Origin: Thiocystis violascens DSM 198
GTDB lineage: Bacteria; Pseudomonadota; Gammaproteobacteria; Chromatiales; Chromatiaceae
Direction of reading: 5' to 3'
NCBI RefSeq assembly: GCF_000227745.2
Contig: NC_018012.1
Coordinates: 744,001 to 808,000 of the forward strand
Length of the DNA: 64,000 bases
Under the pieces are notes generated by a model. It saw nothing but the letters and a program-made list of their open reading frames with translations, did no database searches and was not told the DNA's origin. The position numbers and the translations under genes were made by a program. Shown here in pieces: positions 1 to 11,261 of this stretch (positions are counted from its first letter, which is position 1; the number at the start of each line of letters is the position of its first letter).

Positions 1-153
1 AAATCCAAGAGCGGAATCCTGGAGATGGTGCGGGAGGAAAACCGCCTAATGCTACTCGGTCCCGAGCCGATCAAGGTCGCTGGTCCAGCCACGCGAAAAC
101 CGACCACGACCGTCAAACGCTCGGCGCCGCGAGTCATGGACGACCTGTTTTAG
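1..153 (+). CDS. C-terminal fragment of an unrecognised protein (cut by window edge)
   Basis: An open frame runs from the first base to a TAG stop at 151-153 and encodes the last 50 residues of a protein whose start lies outside the window. The tail is basic and rich in Thr, Pro and Lys in its middle and ends in an acidic/hydrophobic MDDLF. No domain is recognisable, so I give no function. Its stop codon overlaps the stop of the convergent small gene on the other strand, so the two genes end tail to tail with no spacer. The frame itself is only moderately certain because so little of it is visible. Confidence 0.5.
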   Translation, partial: KSKSGILEMVREENRLMLLGPEPIKVAGPATRKPTTTVKRSAPRVMDDLF

Positions 154-308
154 GACGTGGTCGTTTTCTCGTCGGTGTCCGACGGTAGCTGAGTCTCTTG
201 CGTTTCCGTCTCGGTGGTCACGGCCTTCCGCTGTTGCTTTTCTTCTTTTTTCTGCTTTTTGGCGAGGTCTCTCTGACGTTTTGCAAACGCATAATTAGGC
301 TTGGCCAT
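150..308 (-). CDS. Small Lys-rich conserved hypothetical protein (52 aa)
   Basis: A 52-residue, highly charged protein beginning MAKPNYAFAKRQRDLAKK. The first 28 residues are dominated by Lys, Arg, Gln and Glu and probably form one amphipathic helix; the tail is Thr/Glu-rich and likely disordered. Small proteins with this MAKPNY start are widespread in proteobacteria and, as far as I know, uncharacterised. I chose the ATG at 308 because GGAAGAG lies at a normal Shine-Dalgarno distance upstream; an upstream in-frame start at 344 would add 12 residues without family support. The TAA stop overlaps the stop of the convergent gene at 1-153. Confidence 0.75.
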   Translation of the reverse strand: MAKPNYAFAKRQRDLAKKQKKEEKQQRKAVTTETETQETQLPSDTDEKTTTS

Positions 309-457
309 TTGACATCTCTTCCGCTCGGTTTGAGGATAAAGCAAACAGAATAAAGCATTTTTACGTCGACTGCTTTCGGCCGTTCGCGGGATGCTTCGCG
401 GAGGATGCCGCGACGGCGCGGCAAAGCAATACGCGATCCACAGGGTGTTATGGTGAG

Positions 458-3400
458 ATGAGAGAAGTGCGCGCGATCGGCCCGAGCGAAGGGCGCATCT
501 TGTGGTGGGTCGGTGCGGCCGTGACGATTCTGCTGGTCGGGGGGATCTTCTCTTGGTGGACCGTCGCGCGGGCCGATCGCGAACTTCGCGAGGCGTTGCT
601 GGAGCAACTCCGGGTGGTGTCTCAGACGGTGAATATCGAGCGACTCCAGTCGCTCTCCGGGACGGCGGCGGATCTGGAGAACGCCGATTACCTCAAACTG
701 AAGGCACAACTTTCGACGGTCCGCTCGACCAACCCGCGGTTTCGGTTTGTCTATCTCATGGGACGTCAGGCCGATGGTCGGGTGTTTTTCCTCGTCGACA
801 GCGAGCCGCCCGACTCGGTAGACGCTTCTCCGCCCGGACAGATCTACCCAGACGTTTCGGCGGACTTGCTCCAGGTCTTCGAGACCGGCACCGCGACCGT
901 CGAGGGGCCGGTTGACGATCGGTGGGGCACCTGGATTTCGGCCCTGGTCCCGATCCGCGATACCGCGACCTCGCTGGCGGGGCTGGTCACGCCGCTCGAC
1001 GCCCAGGCAATGGTCCGCAAAGCCGTGGACTTTTATCGCAAACACGGCCGCGAGCGTTTTCTCCAGGAATGCAACGATCCGCGGGGCGCCTTCCGACAGG
1101 GCAGTCTCTACGTCTTCGCCTATGACCTGGAAATGACCATGCGCGCCCATCCGGTGAACGCCGAACTGGTTGGGCAGAACCTGCTGGATCGAAAAGACTG
1201 GTCCGGAGGCCGGTTCTTTCGGCGCGAGATCCGGGACGTCGCCCTGTCCTCGGGGAGCGGCTGGGTCGATTATCAATACGTCAATCCGCTCAACCACAAA
1301 CGCCAGGCCAAGACGACCTATGTCGAGCGAGTGGACGATCTGATTGTCTGCGCCGGCGCCTATAAAGGCAGCGGTGAGACCCTCGCCGTGATGGGGATCG
1401 ACATCGACGCCCGCGACTGGCGCTGGGATCTGGCCGCGCGTTCGGCACTCCCGATCGGTTTGACGTTTGTCTTGCTGATCGGCGTGTTAACCGCGCTGGC
1501 GTTCATCCGCCGCGTCGATACCGCGCCGAAACCGGTGCTCAGGCGTCTTTTGCCGCCACTGGCGGCGATGGTCTTGCTCTTGTTCGTCGGCACCGGGACG
1601 CTGCTGTGGAAGCAGCATCAAAAACAATTGGCCAGAACCAGCACCCATCTGGCCGCCCAGGTTACGGGGGAACTGAGCGCAAGCCTGGAGTTGCAGGCCG
1701 CCGGTCTGGCCACCGCGCTTCAGGTCATCACGGCCGACACGCGAGTGCGCGCGGCGCTTGCCAAGCACGATATCGAGCGCCTTCTGGCCGACTGGCGTCC
1801 CCTCTACGAGACGCTGCGACGGGATCGCAACCTCACGCACTTTTATTTCTTCGACCGTCACCGCGTCTGCCTGCTGCGCCTTCACAAGCCAGAGAAAAGC
1901 GGCGACCGGATTGCCCGTTTCACCGCCCTGGAGGCCGAGCGTACCGGTCGGACCGCCTCGGGTATCGAACTCGGGCCGCTGGGCACCTTCACCCTGCGGG
2001 TCGTCCAGCCCGTCTTCGACGACGGCGCGCTGGTCGGCTATGTGGAATTCGGCAAGGAGATCGAGGATGTCATCCGCGCGCTCTATCGGCCCTCTGGCAG
2101 CCAACTCGCCATTGCGATCGGTAAGGAATTTCTCGTTCGCCAGACCTGGGAAGAGGGCATGCGCTGGCTGGAGCGGGAGTCCGATTGGGAGCGTTTCCCC
2201 AACCGTGTTGTCATTTATGCTTCGCAGGGTCGTCTGCCCGACGCCTTCGCGACGCTGGTCGATCGCGCGCCCGCCGGTCGTCATCCCAGTCATCCGCCGG
2301 AGCGCGAGATCGCATTCGACGGAAAACCCTGGCGGGTCTCGGCGACGCCGTTGCGGGACGCCGCCGGCAGGGAGATCGGGGCGCTGCTGGTCATGCTTGA
2401 CACCAGCGCCGAACAGAACGCCTTTGCGCGTTTACTCGTCCTGGGCGGCACGACCGGAGGCGTGCTGCTGGCCCTGCTCCTGGGGATGATCCTGGTGCTT
2501 GTGCGCCGCGCCGATCAGGATATCCGCACCCAACAGACGGAACTGCGGGCGAGTCGCGAACAGTATGAACTGGCGGTCAAGGGCTCCAACGACGGCATCT
2601 GGGATTGGGATCTGCGCGAAAATAGCCTGTTCCTCTCGCCCCAGTGGAAGGCGCAGCTCGGCTACCGGGACGAGGAACTGAGCAATGTCTTCGCGACCTT
2701 TGAAGACCTTTTGCATCCCGACGATAAACCGGCGGTGATGGCCTATATCGAGCACTATCTGTGCGAATCGCTCGAACACTATGACATTCAGTTTCGTCTG
2801 CGACACAAGGATGGCCGTCATCGCTGGATCCATGCCCGCGGGGCGGCGATTCGCGACGAGGCTGGCAATCCGTACCGGATGGCCGGATCGCATACCGACA
2901 TCACCGAGCGCAAGCGGGCCGACGACGCGTTGCATCGGGCCAAGGAAGAGGCGGACCGGCTGAACGAACATCTGGCGCAACAGACCGTCTTCGCCAGGGA
3001 ACAGGCGGCCAGGGCCGAGATGGCCAGTGTCGCCAAGAGCGAATTTCTGGCCAACATGAGCCACGAAATCCGCACGCCCATGAACGGGGTCATCGGCATG
3101 ACCGGTCTGCTGCTGGAGACGGATCTCGATGACGAGCAGCGTCATTTTGCCGAGGTCGTGCGGGCCAGCGGCGAATCGCTGCTGCGTCTGATCAACGATA
3201 TCCTCGATTTCTCCAAGATCGAGGCGGGCAAACTCGACTTGGAAATGCTGGACTTCGATCTGTCGCTCTCGCTGGAAGACTTTGCCACCGCGCTGGCGCT
3301 CCGCGCCCAGGAAAAAGGGCTGGAATTCCTGTGTGACGCCGACCCCGAGGTTCCGGCGTTTCTGCGTGGCGATCCAGGCCGCTTGCGCCAGATCCTGACC

Positions 3401-5032
3401 AATCTGGCGGGCAATGCCATCAAGTTCACGCCTTCCGGGGAGGTCGCGATCCGCGTTTCGGTCCTGGAGGAGCGGACCGAGGACGTCCTGCTGCGCTTTG
3501 CGGTCCGCGACACCGGGATCGGCATCCCCGAGGACAAGCTTGGACTGCTGTTCGATAAGTTCAGTCAGGTCGATGCCTCCACCACCCGGCAATATGGCGG
3601 CACCGGTCTCGGTCTGGCCATCTCCAAGCAATTGGCCGCACTGATGGACGGCGAGGTTGGCGTCATCAGTCAGGCCGGCAAGGGCTCGGAGTTCTGGTTC
3701 ACGGCGCGTCTGGCCAAGCAACCCGAATCCGCGCACCGTCAATTATCTTTGCCGGCCGATCTGTTGGGCGTGCGGGTCTTGATCGTGGACGACAATGCCA
3801 CCAATCGCGAAATCCTGATGACTCGCCTGACGTCCTGGGGGATGCGTCCAGCCGAGGCGCGCGACGGCCCCGAGGCGCTCCGGCGTCTTGCGGGAGCGCT
3901 GGATGAACCCGACCCATTCCGTGTCGCCGTCATCGATATGCAGATGCCGGAGATGGACGGCGAGACCCTGGGTCGAGCCATCGGTGCGGATTCGCGCCTG
4001 GCCGATACCCGGATGGTCATGCTGACCTCGCTCGGGATGCGGGGCGACGCGCGCCGCTTCCAGGAACTCGGATTCGCGGCCTATATCACCAAGCCGATTC
4101 GGCACGAGGAATTGAAAGCCGTGCTGTCGCTGGTGTTGACCGCTCGGTCTCCCGCAGAGATGGTCTCGCGGCCGATCGCCACGCGCTACCTGGCGCGCGA
4201 GATCCTCAACCTGTTTGCTGGCTGCAAGGTACGCATCTTGCTTGCCGAGGATAACACCACAAACCAGCAGGTCGCTTTGGGCATCCTCAAGAAAATGGGT
4301 CTGCACGCCGACGCCGTGGCGAATGGAGCGGAAGCGGTCACGGCACTCGCGAGCATCCCCTACGACCTGGTTCTGATGGACGTGCAGATGCCCGTGATGG
4401 ACGGACTGGAGGCGACACGGGCCATTCGCGCGTCCTCGTCAGCCGTCCGGAATCCTGGTCTGCCGATTATCGCCATGACCGCCGGCGCCATGCGGGGCGA
4501 CCAGGAACAGTGCCTGGACGCGGGGATGAACGATTATGTCTCCAAGCCGGTTTCCCCCGCGATCCTGGCGGAGGTGCTCGCGCGCTGGTTGCCCAGGGAA
4601 TTGCCGTCCGCGACACATCCGTCATCGGAAGTCGTCGAGGAAACCGCCGCGCGCTTTGTTCAGGAACCGGAGGTACCGGTTTTCGACCGGGCGGATTTGA
4701 TGTCGCGGCTGATGGAGGACGACGTCCTGGCAAGGACGGTTGCCGAGGGTTTTTTGTCCGATCTGCCACGACAGATCGTGGCGCTTCGAGGTAGTCTGGA
4801 TGTCGGAGACGCCCCCGGCGCCGAGCGGCAGGCGCATAACATCAAGGGCGCGTCGGCCAATATGGGCGGTCAGCGCTTGCGCGCGGTGGCCCTCGCGATG
4901 GAGCGAGCGGCCAAGGCCGGAGACTTGAGCGCTGCAAAAGACCGTCTGGCCGATCTGGAAACGGAGTTCGATGGGTTGAGGCACGCGATGGTTAAGGATT
5001 TTGCACTCCTGACTGACCCGGATCGGTTGTAA
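458..5032 (+). CDS. Membrane hybrid histidine kinase: Cache-like sensors, PAS, HisKA, HATPase, two REC, HPt
   Basis: A 1524-residue hybrid sensor kinase. A first transmembrane helix (about residues 14-34) is followed by a Cache-like periplasmic region (about 35-325), two more helices (about 330-350 and 364-384), a second extracytoplasmic sensor resembling a double-Cache domain (about 390-655) and a fourth helix (about 660-685). The cytoplasmic part has a PAS domain (about 700-810), HisKA with SHEIRTP and phospho-acceptor H869, an HATPase domain with DTGIGIP and GTGLGL, two receiver domains (acceptor D1160 and D1308) and a C-terminal HPt domain with H1460 in HNIKG. All four phosphorelay residues are present. 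A REC-GGDEF gene starts 92 bp downstream and is the obvious candidate acceptor of the HPt phosphoryl group; this link is inferred from position. Confidence 0.93.
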   Translation: MREVRAIGPSEGRILWWVGAAVTILLVGGIFSWWTVARADRELREALLEQLRVVSQTVNIERLQSLSGTAADLENADYLKLKAQLSTVRSTNPRFRFVYLMGRQADGRVFFLVDSEPPDSVDASPPGQIYPDVSADLLQVFETGTATVEGPVDDRWGTWISALVPIRDTATSLAGLVTPLDAQAMVRKAVDFYRKHGRERFLQECNDPRGAFRQGSLYVFAYDLEMTMRAHPVNAELVGQNLLDRKDWSGGRFFRREIRDVALSSGSGWVDYQYVNPLNHKRQAKTTYVERVDDLIVCAGAYKGSGETLAVMGIDIDARDWRWDLAARSALPIGLTFVLLIGVLTALAFIRRVDTAPKPVLRRLLPPLAAMVLLLFVGTGTLLWKQHQKQLARTSTHLAAQVTGELSASLELQAAGLATALQVITADTRVRAALAKHDIERLLADWRPLYETLRRDRNLTHFYFFDRHRVCLLRLHKPEKSGDRIARFTALEAERTGRTASGIELGPLGTFTLRVVQPVFDDGALVGYVEFGKEIEDVIRALYRPSGSQLAIAIGKEFLVRQTWEEGMRWLERESDWERFPNRVVIYASQGRLPDAFATLVDRAPAGRHPSHPPEREIAFDGKPWRVSATPLRDAAGREIGALLVMLDTSAEQNAFARLLVLGGTTGGVLLALLLGMILVLVRRADQDIRTQQTELRASREQYELAVKGSNDGIWDWDLRENSLFLSPQWKAQLGYRDEELSNVFATFEDLLHPDDKPAVMAYIEHYLCESLEHYDIQFRLRHKDGRHRWIHARGAAIRDEAGNPYRMAGSHTDITERKRADDALHRAKEEADRLNEHLAQQTVFAREQAARAEMASVAKSEFLANMSHEIRTPMNGVIGMTGLLLETDLDDEQRHFAEVVRASGESLLRLINDILDFSKIEAGKLDLEMLDFDLSLSLEDFATALALRAQEKGLEFLCDADPEVPAFLRGDPGRLRQILTNLAGNAIKFTPSGEVAIRVSVLEERTEDVLLRFAVRDTGIGIPEDKLGLLFDKFSQVDASTTRQYGGTGLGLAISKQLAALMDGEVGVISQAGKGSEFWFTARLAKQPESAHRQLSLPADLLGVRVLIVDDNATNREILMTRLTSWGMRPAEARDGPEALRRLAGALDEPDPFRVAVIDMQMPEMDGETLGRAIGADSRLADTRMVMLTSLGMRGDARRFQELGFAAYITKPIRHEELKAVLSLVLTARSPAEMVSRPIATRYLAREILNLFAGCKVRILLAEDNTTNQQVALGILKKMGLHADAVANGAEAVTALASIPYDLVLMDVQMPVMDGLEATRAIRASSSAVRNPGLPIIAMTAGAMRGDQEQCLDAGMNDYVSKPVSPAILAEVLARWLPRELPSATHPSSEVVEETAARFVQEPEVPVFDRADLMSRLMEDDVLARTVAEGFLSDLPRQIVALRGSLDVGDAPGAERQAHNIKGASANMGGQRLRAVALAMERAAKAGDLSAAKDRLADLETEFDGLRHAMVKDFALLTDPDRL

Positions 5033-5124
5033 TCGCGATCCTGTTTGGCCACAGTCATCCGAGCGCAGCAGCCATACGTGTCGGCGGCGCGTGGGCACCG
5101 ATTCAATGAGTTGGAGGATGTGGC

Positions 5125-6048
5125 GTGCGCATCCTGATCGCCGAAGACGATTTGACCTCCCGCGTGGCGTTGGCGGGCATCTTGAGGAAGATCGATCATG
5201 ACGTCATCGAGACCGTCAACGGCGCCGATGCCTTGGAGGTATTGAAGCGTCCCGACGCACCCGCCCTGGCCATTCTCGACTGGATGATGCCGCAGATGGA
5301 TGGAATGGAGGTCGTGCGTCGCGTTCGCTCGCTGCCGACCGACCGGCCGCCGTACCTCATCATGCTGACCGCCAAGGGGGAAAAGGCCGACATCGTCGCC
5401 GGGCTGGATGGCGGTGCCGACGATTATCTGGCCAAGCCGTTCGATCCCGGCGAACTGGGCGCGCGCATCGAAGTCGGTCGACGCCTGATCGAGATGCAGG
5501 CTCAATTTCTCGCGGCGCGCAACGCGCTGGCGCACGAGGCCACGCACGATCCATTGACCGGCCTGCTGAACCGCCGGGCCATCCTGGACGCGCTCGCGCG
5601 TCAGTTGTCCAGAGAGCGGCGGCGGCATCCTGACGGTCTGGCCGTCGGAATTTGCGACATCGATCATTTCAAGCTGGTCAACGATACCTACGGTCATCTG
5701 GTGGGCGATGAAGTGCTCTGCCGATTCGCCCGGATCCTGGAGAGCAATCTCAGACCCTATGATTTCCTAGGTCGCTTCGGCGGAGAGGAGTTCGTGGTGA
5801 TCACCCCGTTGATCGAACACCTCAATGTCAGGATGCTGTATCAGCGTTTTCTATCGGCCATCTCGGACCGTCCGATCCCCACCAAAGCGGGCCAGGTGCC
5901 CGTCACCATCAGCATTGGGGTCAAGATCTGGAGCGCTGACGAGGATGTGGATGCCATGCTGATGGCGGCGGATCGCGCGCTCTACCGAGCCAAGAGCGCG
6001 GGGCGAAATCGGATCTGTCTGGCCGACGAGTTCGAGGACGGTTATTAA
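5125..6048 (+). CDS. Response regulator diguanylate cyclase (REC-GGDEF)
   Basis: A 307-residue protein with an N-terminal receiver domain (about 1-120; acidic pocket at D9/D10, phospho-acceptor D52, conserved Lys in AKPFD) and a C-terminal GGDEF domain. The active-site motif is GGEEF at residues 219-223. RPYD ends exactly five residues before it, matching the RxxD inhibitory (I) site that binds product c-di-GMP. It should therefore be an active, feedback-inhibited cyclase making c-di-GMP from two GTP when phosphorylated. The start is a GTG at 5125 preceded by GGAGG seven bases upstream. It sits between a kinase with a C-terminal HPt and a GGDEF-EAL protein, forming a compact signalling cluster. 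Confidence 0.93.
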   Translation: MRILIAEDDLTSRVALAGILRKIDHDVIETVNGADALEVLKRPDAPALAILDWMMPQMDGMEVVRRVRSLPTDRPPYLIMLTAKGEKADIVAGLDGGADDYLAKPFDPGELGARIEVGRRLIEMQAQFLAARNALAHEATHDPLTGLLNRRAILDALARQLSRERRRHPDGLAVGICDIDHFKLVNDTYGHLVGDEVLCRFARILESNLRPYDFLGRFGGEEFVVITPLIEHLNVRMLYQRFLSAISDRPIPTKAGQVPVTISIGVKIWSADEDVDAMLMAADRALYRAKSAGRNRICLADEFEDGY

Positions 6049-6070
6049 TACATGCTTGTGCGGGACGCCA

Positions 6071-9000
6071 ATGATGAAAATCCAAGAAGAATCATGGCAT
6101 GCCTGGGTGGCGCTCGGTTGCGGACTCTTGGCGACGCTCTTTATCAGCGTTCAAGTCAAGCAGGGGATCGAGGCGGACGCCGTCCGTCAGTTCGGCTTCG
6201 ACTGCGACCAGGTGACCCTGAAGATCCGCGAGCGTCTGGGCGCCTATGCGCTGATTCTGCGCGGCGGCGCGGCGCTGTTCGCGGCATCGGGGATGGTCGA
6301 CCGTCAAGAATGGCGGTCCTATGTCGAAACCCTGCGGGCACAGGACAGCCTGCCCGGCGTGCAGGGGATCGGTTTTGCGCAAGTGTTCCCGTCGGATCAA
6401 CTCGACGGCCATCTTTCCCGTATCCGCGCGGAAGGCTTTCCCGAGTACCAGGTGCATCCGCCGGGCGAGCGTGCCATCTACACCGCCATCATTTATCTTG
6501 AGCCCTTCCGCGACCGCAATCTGCGTGCCTTCGGATACGACATGTTTTCCGAACCGGTGCGACGGGCCGCCATGGAACAGGCGCGCGATACCGGCGAAGC
6601 GGCCTTGTCCGGCAAGGTCGTGCTGGTGCAGGAGAGCGGCGCCGAGGTGCAGGCGGGAGCCCTCATGTATGTCCCCGTTTATCGCAACGGCTGGCCTCTG
6701 GAGAGCGTCGAGCAACGACGGGCGGCCTTATTCGGCTGGTCGTACAGCCCCTACCGGATGAACGATCTGATGATCGGGATTTTGGGCGATTGGACGCATT
6801 ACGATGGCGAGCCGATCGATTTGCGTATCCACGATGGTTCCCTGGCGACCCCCGAGACGCTGCTGTTCGACAGCCGGGGAGGGCGGCAGGCGCACGCCTC
6901 TTCCGCGCTACGCCAACAGGTACGGCATCTCGGTTTCAACGGCCATCGCTGGCTGCTGGTCTTCGATCAGACCTCGCAGACGTCCGGGATTCGCGCTGCC
7001 TGGGCCTGGGCAACCCTGCTTGGCGGACTGGCGCTCAGCGGCCTGCTGTTCGGCTTGATGCTGTCGGTCGTCAACACCCGCGCCAATATCCGTATCGCCC
7101 GCAACCTGGCCGACAAGCTCCGGCGGCGCGAGCAGTTGTTGAAGGAAAGCGAATTCCGTTGGAGGTTTGCCCTCGAAGGCGCCGGCGACGGCGTGATGGA
7201 CTGGAGCGTGCCAGACGGCAAGGTCTTTTATTCCCGGCGCTGGAAAGAGATGCTCGGTTTTGCCAAGGACGAGATCTGCGACCGCCTGGAGGAATGGGAA
7301 GGCCGCATCCACCCCGAGGACCAGGCGCACGCCCTCGCAACGATTCAAGCCTATTTCGACGGCAAGATCCCATGTTATGTCAGCGAACACCGTCTCCGCT
7401 GCAAGGATGGCGATTGGAAATGGATGCTGGTGCGCGGCATGGTGGTCAGTTTCGATGACGCGGGCAAACCCCTACGCATGATCGGTACCTATACCGACAT
7501 TACCGCCTGGAAACGCTCGGAAGAACAGCTTCGATTGGCCGCCAGCGTCTTCACCCACGCCAGCGAAGGCATCATGATCACCACCGCCGAAGGCACGATC
7601 ATCGATGTCAATGACGCCTTTACCCGCATCACCAGTTACGACCGCGACGAAGTGCTGGGCCGCAATCCGCGCCTGCTCACCTCGGGGCGTCAGGGACGCG
7701 AGTTCTACGAGTCGATGTGGCGGACCCTGATCGAGGATGGCCATTGGAGCGGCGAAATCTGGAATCGTCGCAAGAATGGCGAAGTGTACGCCGAGATGCA
7801 AACCATCAGCGCCGTGCGCGACGCGCAGGGCAGCCCCCAGCACTACGTCGCCCTGTTCTCCGACATTACCGCGCTCAAGGAGCATCAACGCCAGCTCGAA
7901 CATATTGCCCATTACGATGCGCTGACCTCGCTGCCCAACCGCGTGCTGCTCTCCTGCCGTCTGCTTCAGGCCATGACGCAGACCAAGCGGCGCGCGCAAC
8001 GCCTGGCGGTGGCCTATCTCGATCTGGACGGTTTCAAGGCCATCAACGACAGCCACGGGCACGAAGCCGGCGATCAATTGCTGATGATCGTGGCGGGGCG
8101 CATGAAGCAGAGTCTGCGCGAGGGCGACACCCTGGCCCGTCTTGGCGGCGACGAATTCGTCGCCGTGCTGGTCGATCTGGGAGATGAGACGGGCAGCGTG
8201 CCGATGCTCACCCGTCTGCTCATGGCGGCGGCCCAGCCCGTGCCTGTGGAGGGTCTCGTCCTGCGGGTCTCGGCCAGCATCGGCGTCACCTTCTATCCGC
8301 AGTCGGAGGAGGTCGACGCGGATCAACTGCTGCGCCAGGCCGACCAGGCCATGTATCAGGCCAAGCTATCCGGCAAAAATCGCTATTGCTTCTTTGACGC
8401 CGAGCAGGACCAGAGTATTCGGGGTCATCACGCCAACCTGGAGCAAATCCGTCGTGCCCTGACGGTCAGCGAATTCATTCTCCATTATCAGCCGAAAGTC
8501 AACATGCGGACCGGCGCGGTCATCGGTGTGGAGGCGCTGATCCGTTGGCAACATCCGGAACGCGGCCTATTGGCCCCGGCGCTGTTTCTGCCGGTGATCG
8601 AAGATCACCCGCTGGCGATCGATCTCGGCGAATGGGTGATCGAGACGGCGTTAACCCAAATGGACGTCTGGCGCGCGGGCGGTCTGAATCTCCCCGTCAG
8701 TGTCAATATCGGCGCCCGCCAGTTGCGGCAGACAAACTTTGTCGAGTGTTTGCGGGCACGCCTGCTCGCCCATCCGGACATCGTTCCGAATGGCCTTGGA
8801 CTGGAAGTGCTGGAGACCAGCGCACAGGAGGATCTGAACCGTGTCTCGACAGTGATCGATGCCTGTCGGGAGATCGGCGTCCTCTGTGCCCTGGACGATT
8901 TTGGCACCGGATATTCCTCGCTGACCTACCTCAAACGCCTGGCGGTCAGCCTGCTCAAAATCGACCAGAGCTTCGTGCGCGACATGCTCGACGATCCGGA

Positions 9001-9583
9001 GGATCTGGCGATCGTCGAGAGCGTCCTGGGACTGGCCGCCGCCTTTCGCCATCAGGCGCTTGCCGAAGGGGTGGAGAGTCTGGAGCAAGGCGAGATCCTG
9101 CTGCAACTCGGTTGCGAACTGGCCCAGGGGTATGGCATTGCCAGACCCATGCCGGGCGAAGCCGTGCCGGACTGGGTTCGCTCCTGGCATCCCGATCGGA
9201 TCTGGAGCCAGCAGCAGCCTCTCGACCGCGATGAGTTGCCGATTCTCTTTGCCATCGTCGAGCACCGCGCCTGGATGCTGGCCATCGAACACGCTCTAAA
9301 GGGAAAGGGCGTGTGCGCGTTGGGCCCGGACCTTCATGACTGCCATCTGGGGCAGTGGCTCGCAGGGGAAGGCGCGGCGCGTCATGGCGCGCGGCCGGCC
9401 TTTCAAGCGATCATGCGCACGCATCGGCGGTTGCACGAGTCGGCCCGGCAGTTACTGAAAGATCATGCCCAAGGCCGTGAGAACGAGACGCCGGCCGAAT
9501 TGGAGGAACTGCGCGGTTTCCATGCCGCGCTCTTGTTGCAGATGCGCCAGTTACTGAACGGAAGCAGTCGGCGGGTTGGGTAA
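6071..9583 (+). CDS. CHASE-PAS-PAS-GGDEF-EAL-CZB c-di-GMP turnover protein
   Basis: A protein of about 1170 residues. An N-terminal membrane helix precedes a CHASE-type extracytoplasmic sensor (about 40-240) and a second helix (about 310-335). Two PAS domains follow, then a GGDEF domain (intact GGDEF at 692-696, preceded by RxxD as REGD), and an EAL domain that keeps E821-[11 protein letters not shown] and AEGVES. The last about 110 residues look like a CZB zinc-binding domain: H1065-R-A-W, then C...[10 protein letters not shown], then HRRLH. Both cyclase and phosphodiesterase motifs look intact, so direction of activity cannot be called from sequence. I use the ATG at 6071; an upstream TTG at 6056 would add five residues. 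Confidence 0.9.
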   Translation: MMKIQEESWHAWVALGCGLLATLFISVQVKQGIEADAVRQFGFDCDQVTLKIRERLGAYALILRGGAALFAASGMVDRQEWRSYVETLRAQDSLPGVQGIGFAQVFPSDQLDGHLSRIRAEGFPEYQVHPPGERAIYTAIIYLEPFRDRNLRAFGYDMFSEPVRRAAMEQARDTGEAALSGKVVLVQESGAEVQAGALMYVPVYRNGWPLESVEQRRAALFGWSYSPYRMNDLMIGILGDWTHYDGEPIDLRIHDGSLATPETLLFDSRGGRQAHASSALRQQVRHLGFNGHRWLLVFDQTSQTSGIRAAWAWATLLGGLALSGLLFGLMLSVVNTRANIRIARNLADKLRRREQLLKESEFRWRFALEGAGDGVMDWSVPDGKVFYSRRWKEMLGFAKDEICDRLEEWEGRIHPEDQAHALATIQAYFDGKIPCYVSEHRLRCKDGDWKWMLVRGMVVSFDDAGKPLRMIGTYTDITAWKRSEEQLRLAASVFTHASEGIMITTAEGTIIDVNDAFTRITSYDRDEVLGRNPRLLTSGRQGREFYESMWRTLIEDGHWSGEIWNRRKNGEVYAEMQTISAVRDAQGSPQHYVALFSDITALKEHQRQLEHIAHYDALTSLPNRVLLSCRLLQAMTQTKRRAQRLAVAYLDLDGFKAINDSHGHEAGDQLLMIVAGRMKQSLREGDTLARLGGDEFVAVLVDLGDETGSVPMLTRLLMAAAQPVPVEGLVLRVSASIGVTFYPQSEEVDADQLLRQADQAMYQAKLSGKNRYCFFDAEQDQSIRGHHANLEQIRRALTVSEFILHYQPKVNMRTGAVIGVEALIRWQHPERGLLAPALFLPVIEDHPLAIDLGEWVIETALTQMDVWRAGGLNLPVSVNIGARQLRQTNFVECLRARLLAHPDIVPNGLGLEVLETSAQEDLNRVSTVIDACREIGVLCALDDFGTGYSSLTYLKRLAVSLLKIDQSFVRDMLDDPEDLAIVESVLGLAAAFRHQALAEGVESLEQGEILLQLGCELAQGYGIARPMPGEAVPDWVRSWHPDRIWSQQQPLDRDELPILFAIVEHRAWMLAIEHALKGKGVCALGPDLHDCHLGQWLAGEGAARHGARPAFQAIMRTHRRLHESARQLLKDHAQGRENETPAELEELRGFHAALLLQMRQLLNGSSRRVG

Positions 9584-9605
9584 GAGATGGCCGTCCAAAT
9601 TTGAC

Positions 9606-9660
9606 GTAGGAGCCCGCTTGCGGGCGAAATGCGTAGGAGCCAAATCCCGTCGCCCGGGAT
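9606..9660. repeat. REP-like palindromic repeat with GTAGGAGC heads
   Basis: GTAGGAGCCCGC-TT-GCGGGC forms a short hairpin headed by GTAGGAGC, and a second GTAGGAGC follows at about 9632 with its own CG-rich palindrome-like tail. This layout resembles REP sequences of gammaproteobacteria (GTAGGAGC head plus palindrome). It fills most of the gap between the c-di-GMP gene and selO. A related unit lies at 50792-50817 in inverted orientation. Confidence 0.55.
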
Positions 9661-9725
9661 CAAGCCCGCAGACTCGCACGTCGTTAGGGTACAGTCATGT
9701 TCAACTTCCTGATCCTTGGTGCAAG

Positions 9726-11189
9726 ATGACATTCGCCTTCGACAACACCTACGCGCGGTTGCCGGACCGCTTCTACGCCCGGCTTGCGCCGATTCCCGTC
9801 GCGCGACCGGACATGATCAGGCTCAACGAGGCGCTGGCCTCCCAACTTGGACTTGATCCGCGGGCGCTGCACTCCCCCGAGGGTCTGAACATGCTCGCCG
9901 GCAACCGGATTCCGGAAGGCGCCGAGCCGCTGGCCATGGCCTATGCCGGGCATCAATTCGGGCATTTCGTCCCGCAACTCGGCGACGGGCGGGCGATCCT
10001 GCTGGGCGAGATCGTCGATTCGGCGGGCGAGCGCTTCGACATCCAGCTCAAGGGTTCCGGGCGCACGCCCTTTTCGCGCGGGAACGATGGGCGGGCCTGG
10101 CTTGGTCCGGTTCTGCGGGAGTACATCGTCAGCGAGGCCATGCAGGCGCTCGGCATTCCGACGACGCGCGCGCTCGCGGCGGTCGCGACTGGCGAGCCGG
10201 TCTATCGCGAGCGTGCGCTGCCGGGGGCGGTGCTGACCCGCGTGGCGCGCGGCCATGTGCGGGTGGGAACCTTCGAGTACTTCGCCGCGCGCCAGGATAG
10301 CGAGGCGCTCAAGTGCCTCGCCGACTATGTCATCGTGCGGCATTACCCCGAGGCGCGGGAGACGGAGCGGCCTTACCGCGCGCTGCTCGATGCGATCGTC
10401 GCGCGGCAGGCGGACCTTGTCGCCGACTGGATGGGGGTCGGCTTCATTCACGGCGTGATGAATACCGACAACATGTCGATCGCCGGCGAGACCATCGACT
10501 ATGGCCCCTGCGCCTTCATGGATACTTACCATCCAGGCACGGTCTACAGTTCGATCGACGATCGGGGGCGCTATGCCTACGGCAACCAGCCTCATGCCGC
10601 GCAGTGGAATCTCGGCCAACTTGCCCAGGCGCTGCTGCCGATTCTCGATGAAGACGTGAACCAAGCGGTCGCGGAAGCCCAGGCCGCGGTCGATGCCTTT
10701 CGTCATCACTTTGAGCAAGCCTACCTCGCGCGCTTTCGGGCCAAGCTGGGCTTGATGGAATCCCGTGAGGAGGATGCGGATCTGATCGACACGCTGCTGC
10801 GTGCAATGGCCGGGGGCGCCGCCGACTTTACCAATATCTTTCGCGCCTTGTGCGATGCCGCGACGGGAAACGACGCGGCGCTGCGAGTCCAGCCTGGCGG
10901 TCGCGACATTCTGGAGACATGGATACCGCGCTGGCGTGCGCGCCTCGCCCGCGAAGAGGCCAGCACGGACGCGCGGGCACAGCGAATGCGTTGCGCAAAT
11001 CCGGCGGTCATCCCGAGAAATCACCGTGTCGAGGAGGCGCTCGACGCGGCGGTCGAGGACGACCTCGGACCCCTTGAAGCGCTGTTGGACGCGCTCGCCA
11101 AGCCCTGGGACGAGCGGCCCGAGCGGGGGATTTACACCCGGCCGCCAGAACCGCACGAGATCGTGCATCAGACGTTCTGCGGTACCTGA
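9726..11189 (+). CDS. selO: SelO family protein adenylyltransferase (YdiU/UPF0061)
   Basis: A 487-residue pseudokinase-fold protein of the SelO/YdiU family, which transfers AMP from ATP to Ser/Thr/Tyr of target proteins and is linked to redox stress. Family hallmarks visible are YAGHQFGHF, the glycine-rich [17 protein letters not shown] segment, the catalytic HGVMNTDN motif, and DYGPCAFMD of the metal-binding loop. The protein ends in FCGT; a Cys near the C-terminus is the bacterial equivalent of the selenocysteine in animal SelO. Length matches the family (about 480). The frame is open upstream to 9576, but the ATG at 9726 gives the family N-terminus. No strong Shine-Dalgarno is visible. Confidence 0.93.
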   Translation: MTFAFDNTYARLPDRFYARLAPIPVARPDMIRLNEALASQLGLDPRALHSPEGLNMLAGNRIPEGAEPLAMAYAGHQFGHFVPQLGDGRAILLGEIVDSAGERFDIQLKGSGRTPFSRGNDGRAWLGPVLREYIVSEAMQALGIPTTRALAAVATGEPVYRERALPGAVLTRVARGHVRVGTFEYFAARQDSEALKCLADYVIVRHYPEARETERPYRALLDAIVARQADLVADWMGVGFIHGVMNTDNMSIAGETIDYGPCAFMDTYHPGTVYSSIDDRGRYAYGNQPHAAQWNLGQLAQALLPILDEDVNQAVAEAQAAVDAFRHHFEQAYLARFRAKLGLMESREEDADLIDTLLRAMAGGAADFTNIFRALCDAATGNDAALRVQPGGRDILETWIPRWRARLAREEASTDARAQRMRCANPAVIPRNHRVEEALDAAVEDDLGPLEALLDALAKPWDERPERGIYTRPPEPHEIVHQTFCGT

Positions 11190-11261
11190 CGGTCTTCGTC
11201 GATGGACGCCGCGAGGCCGTGGCGTTGTCCGCTCGCGCCTGGATCGGCCGGTCAAACCCAC

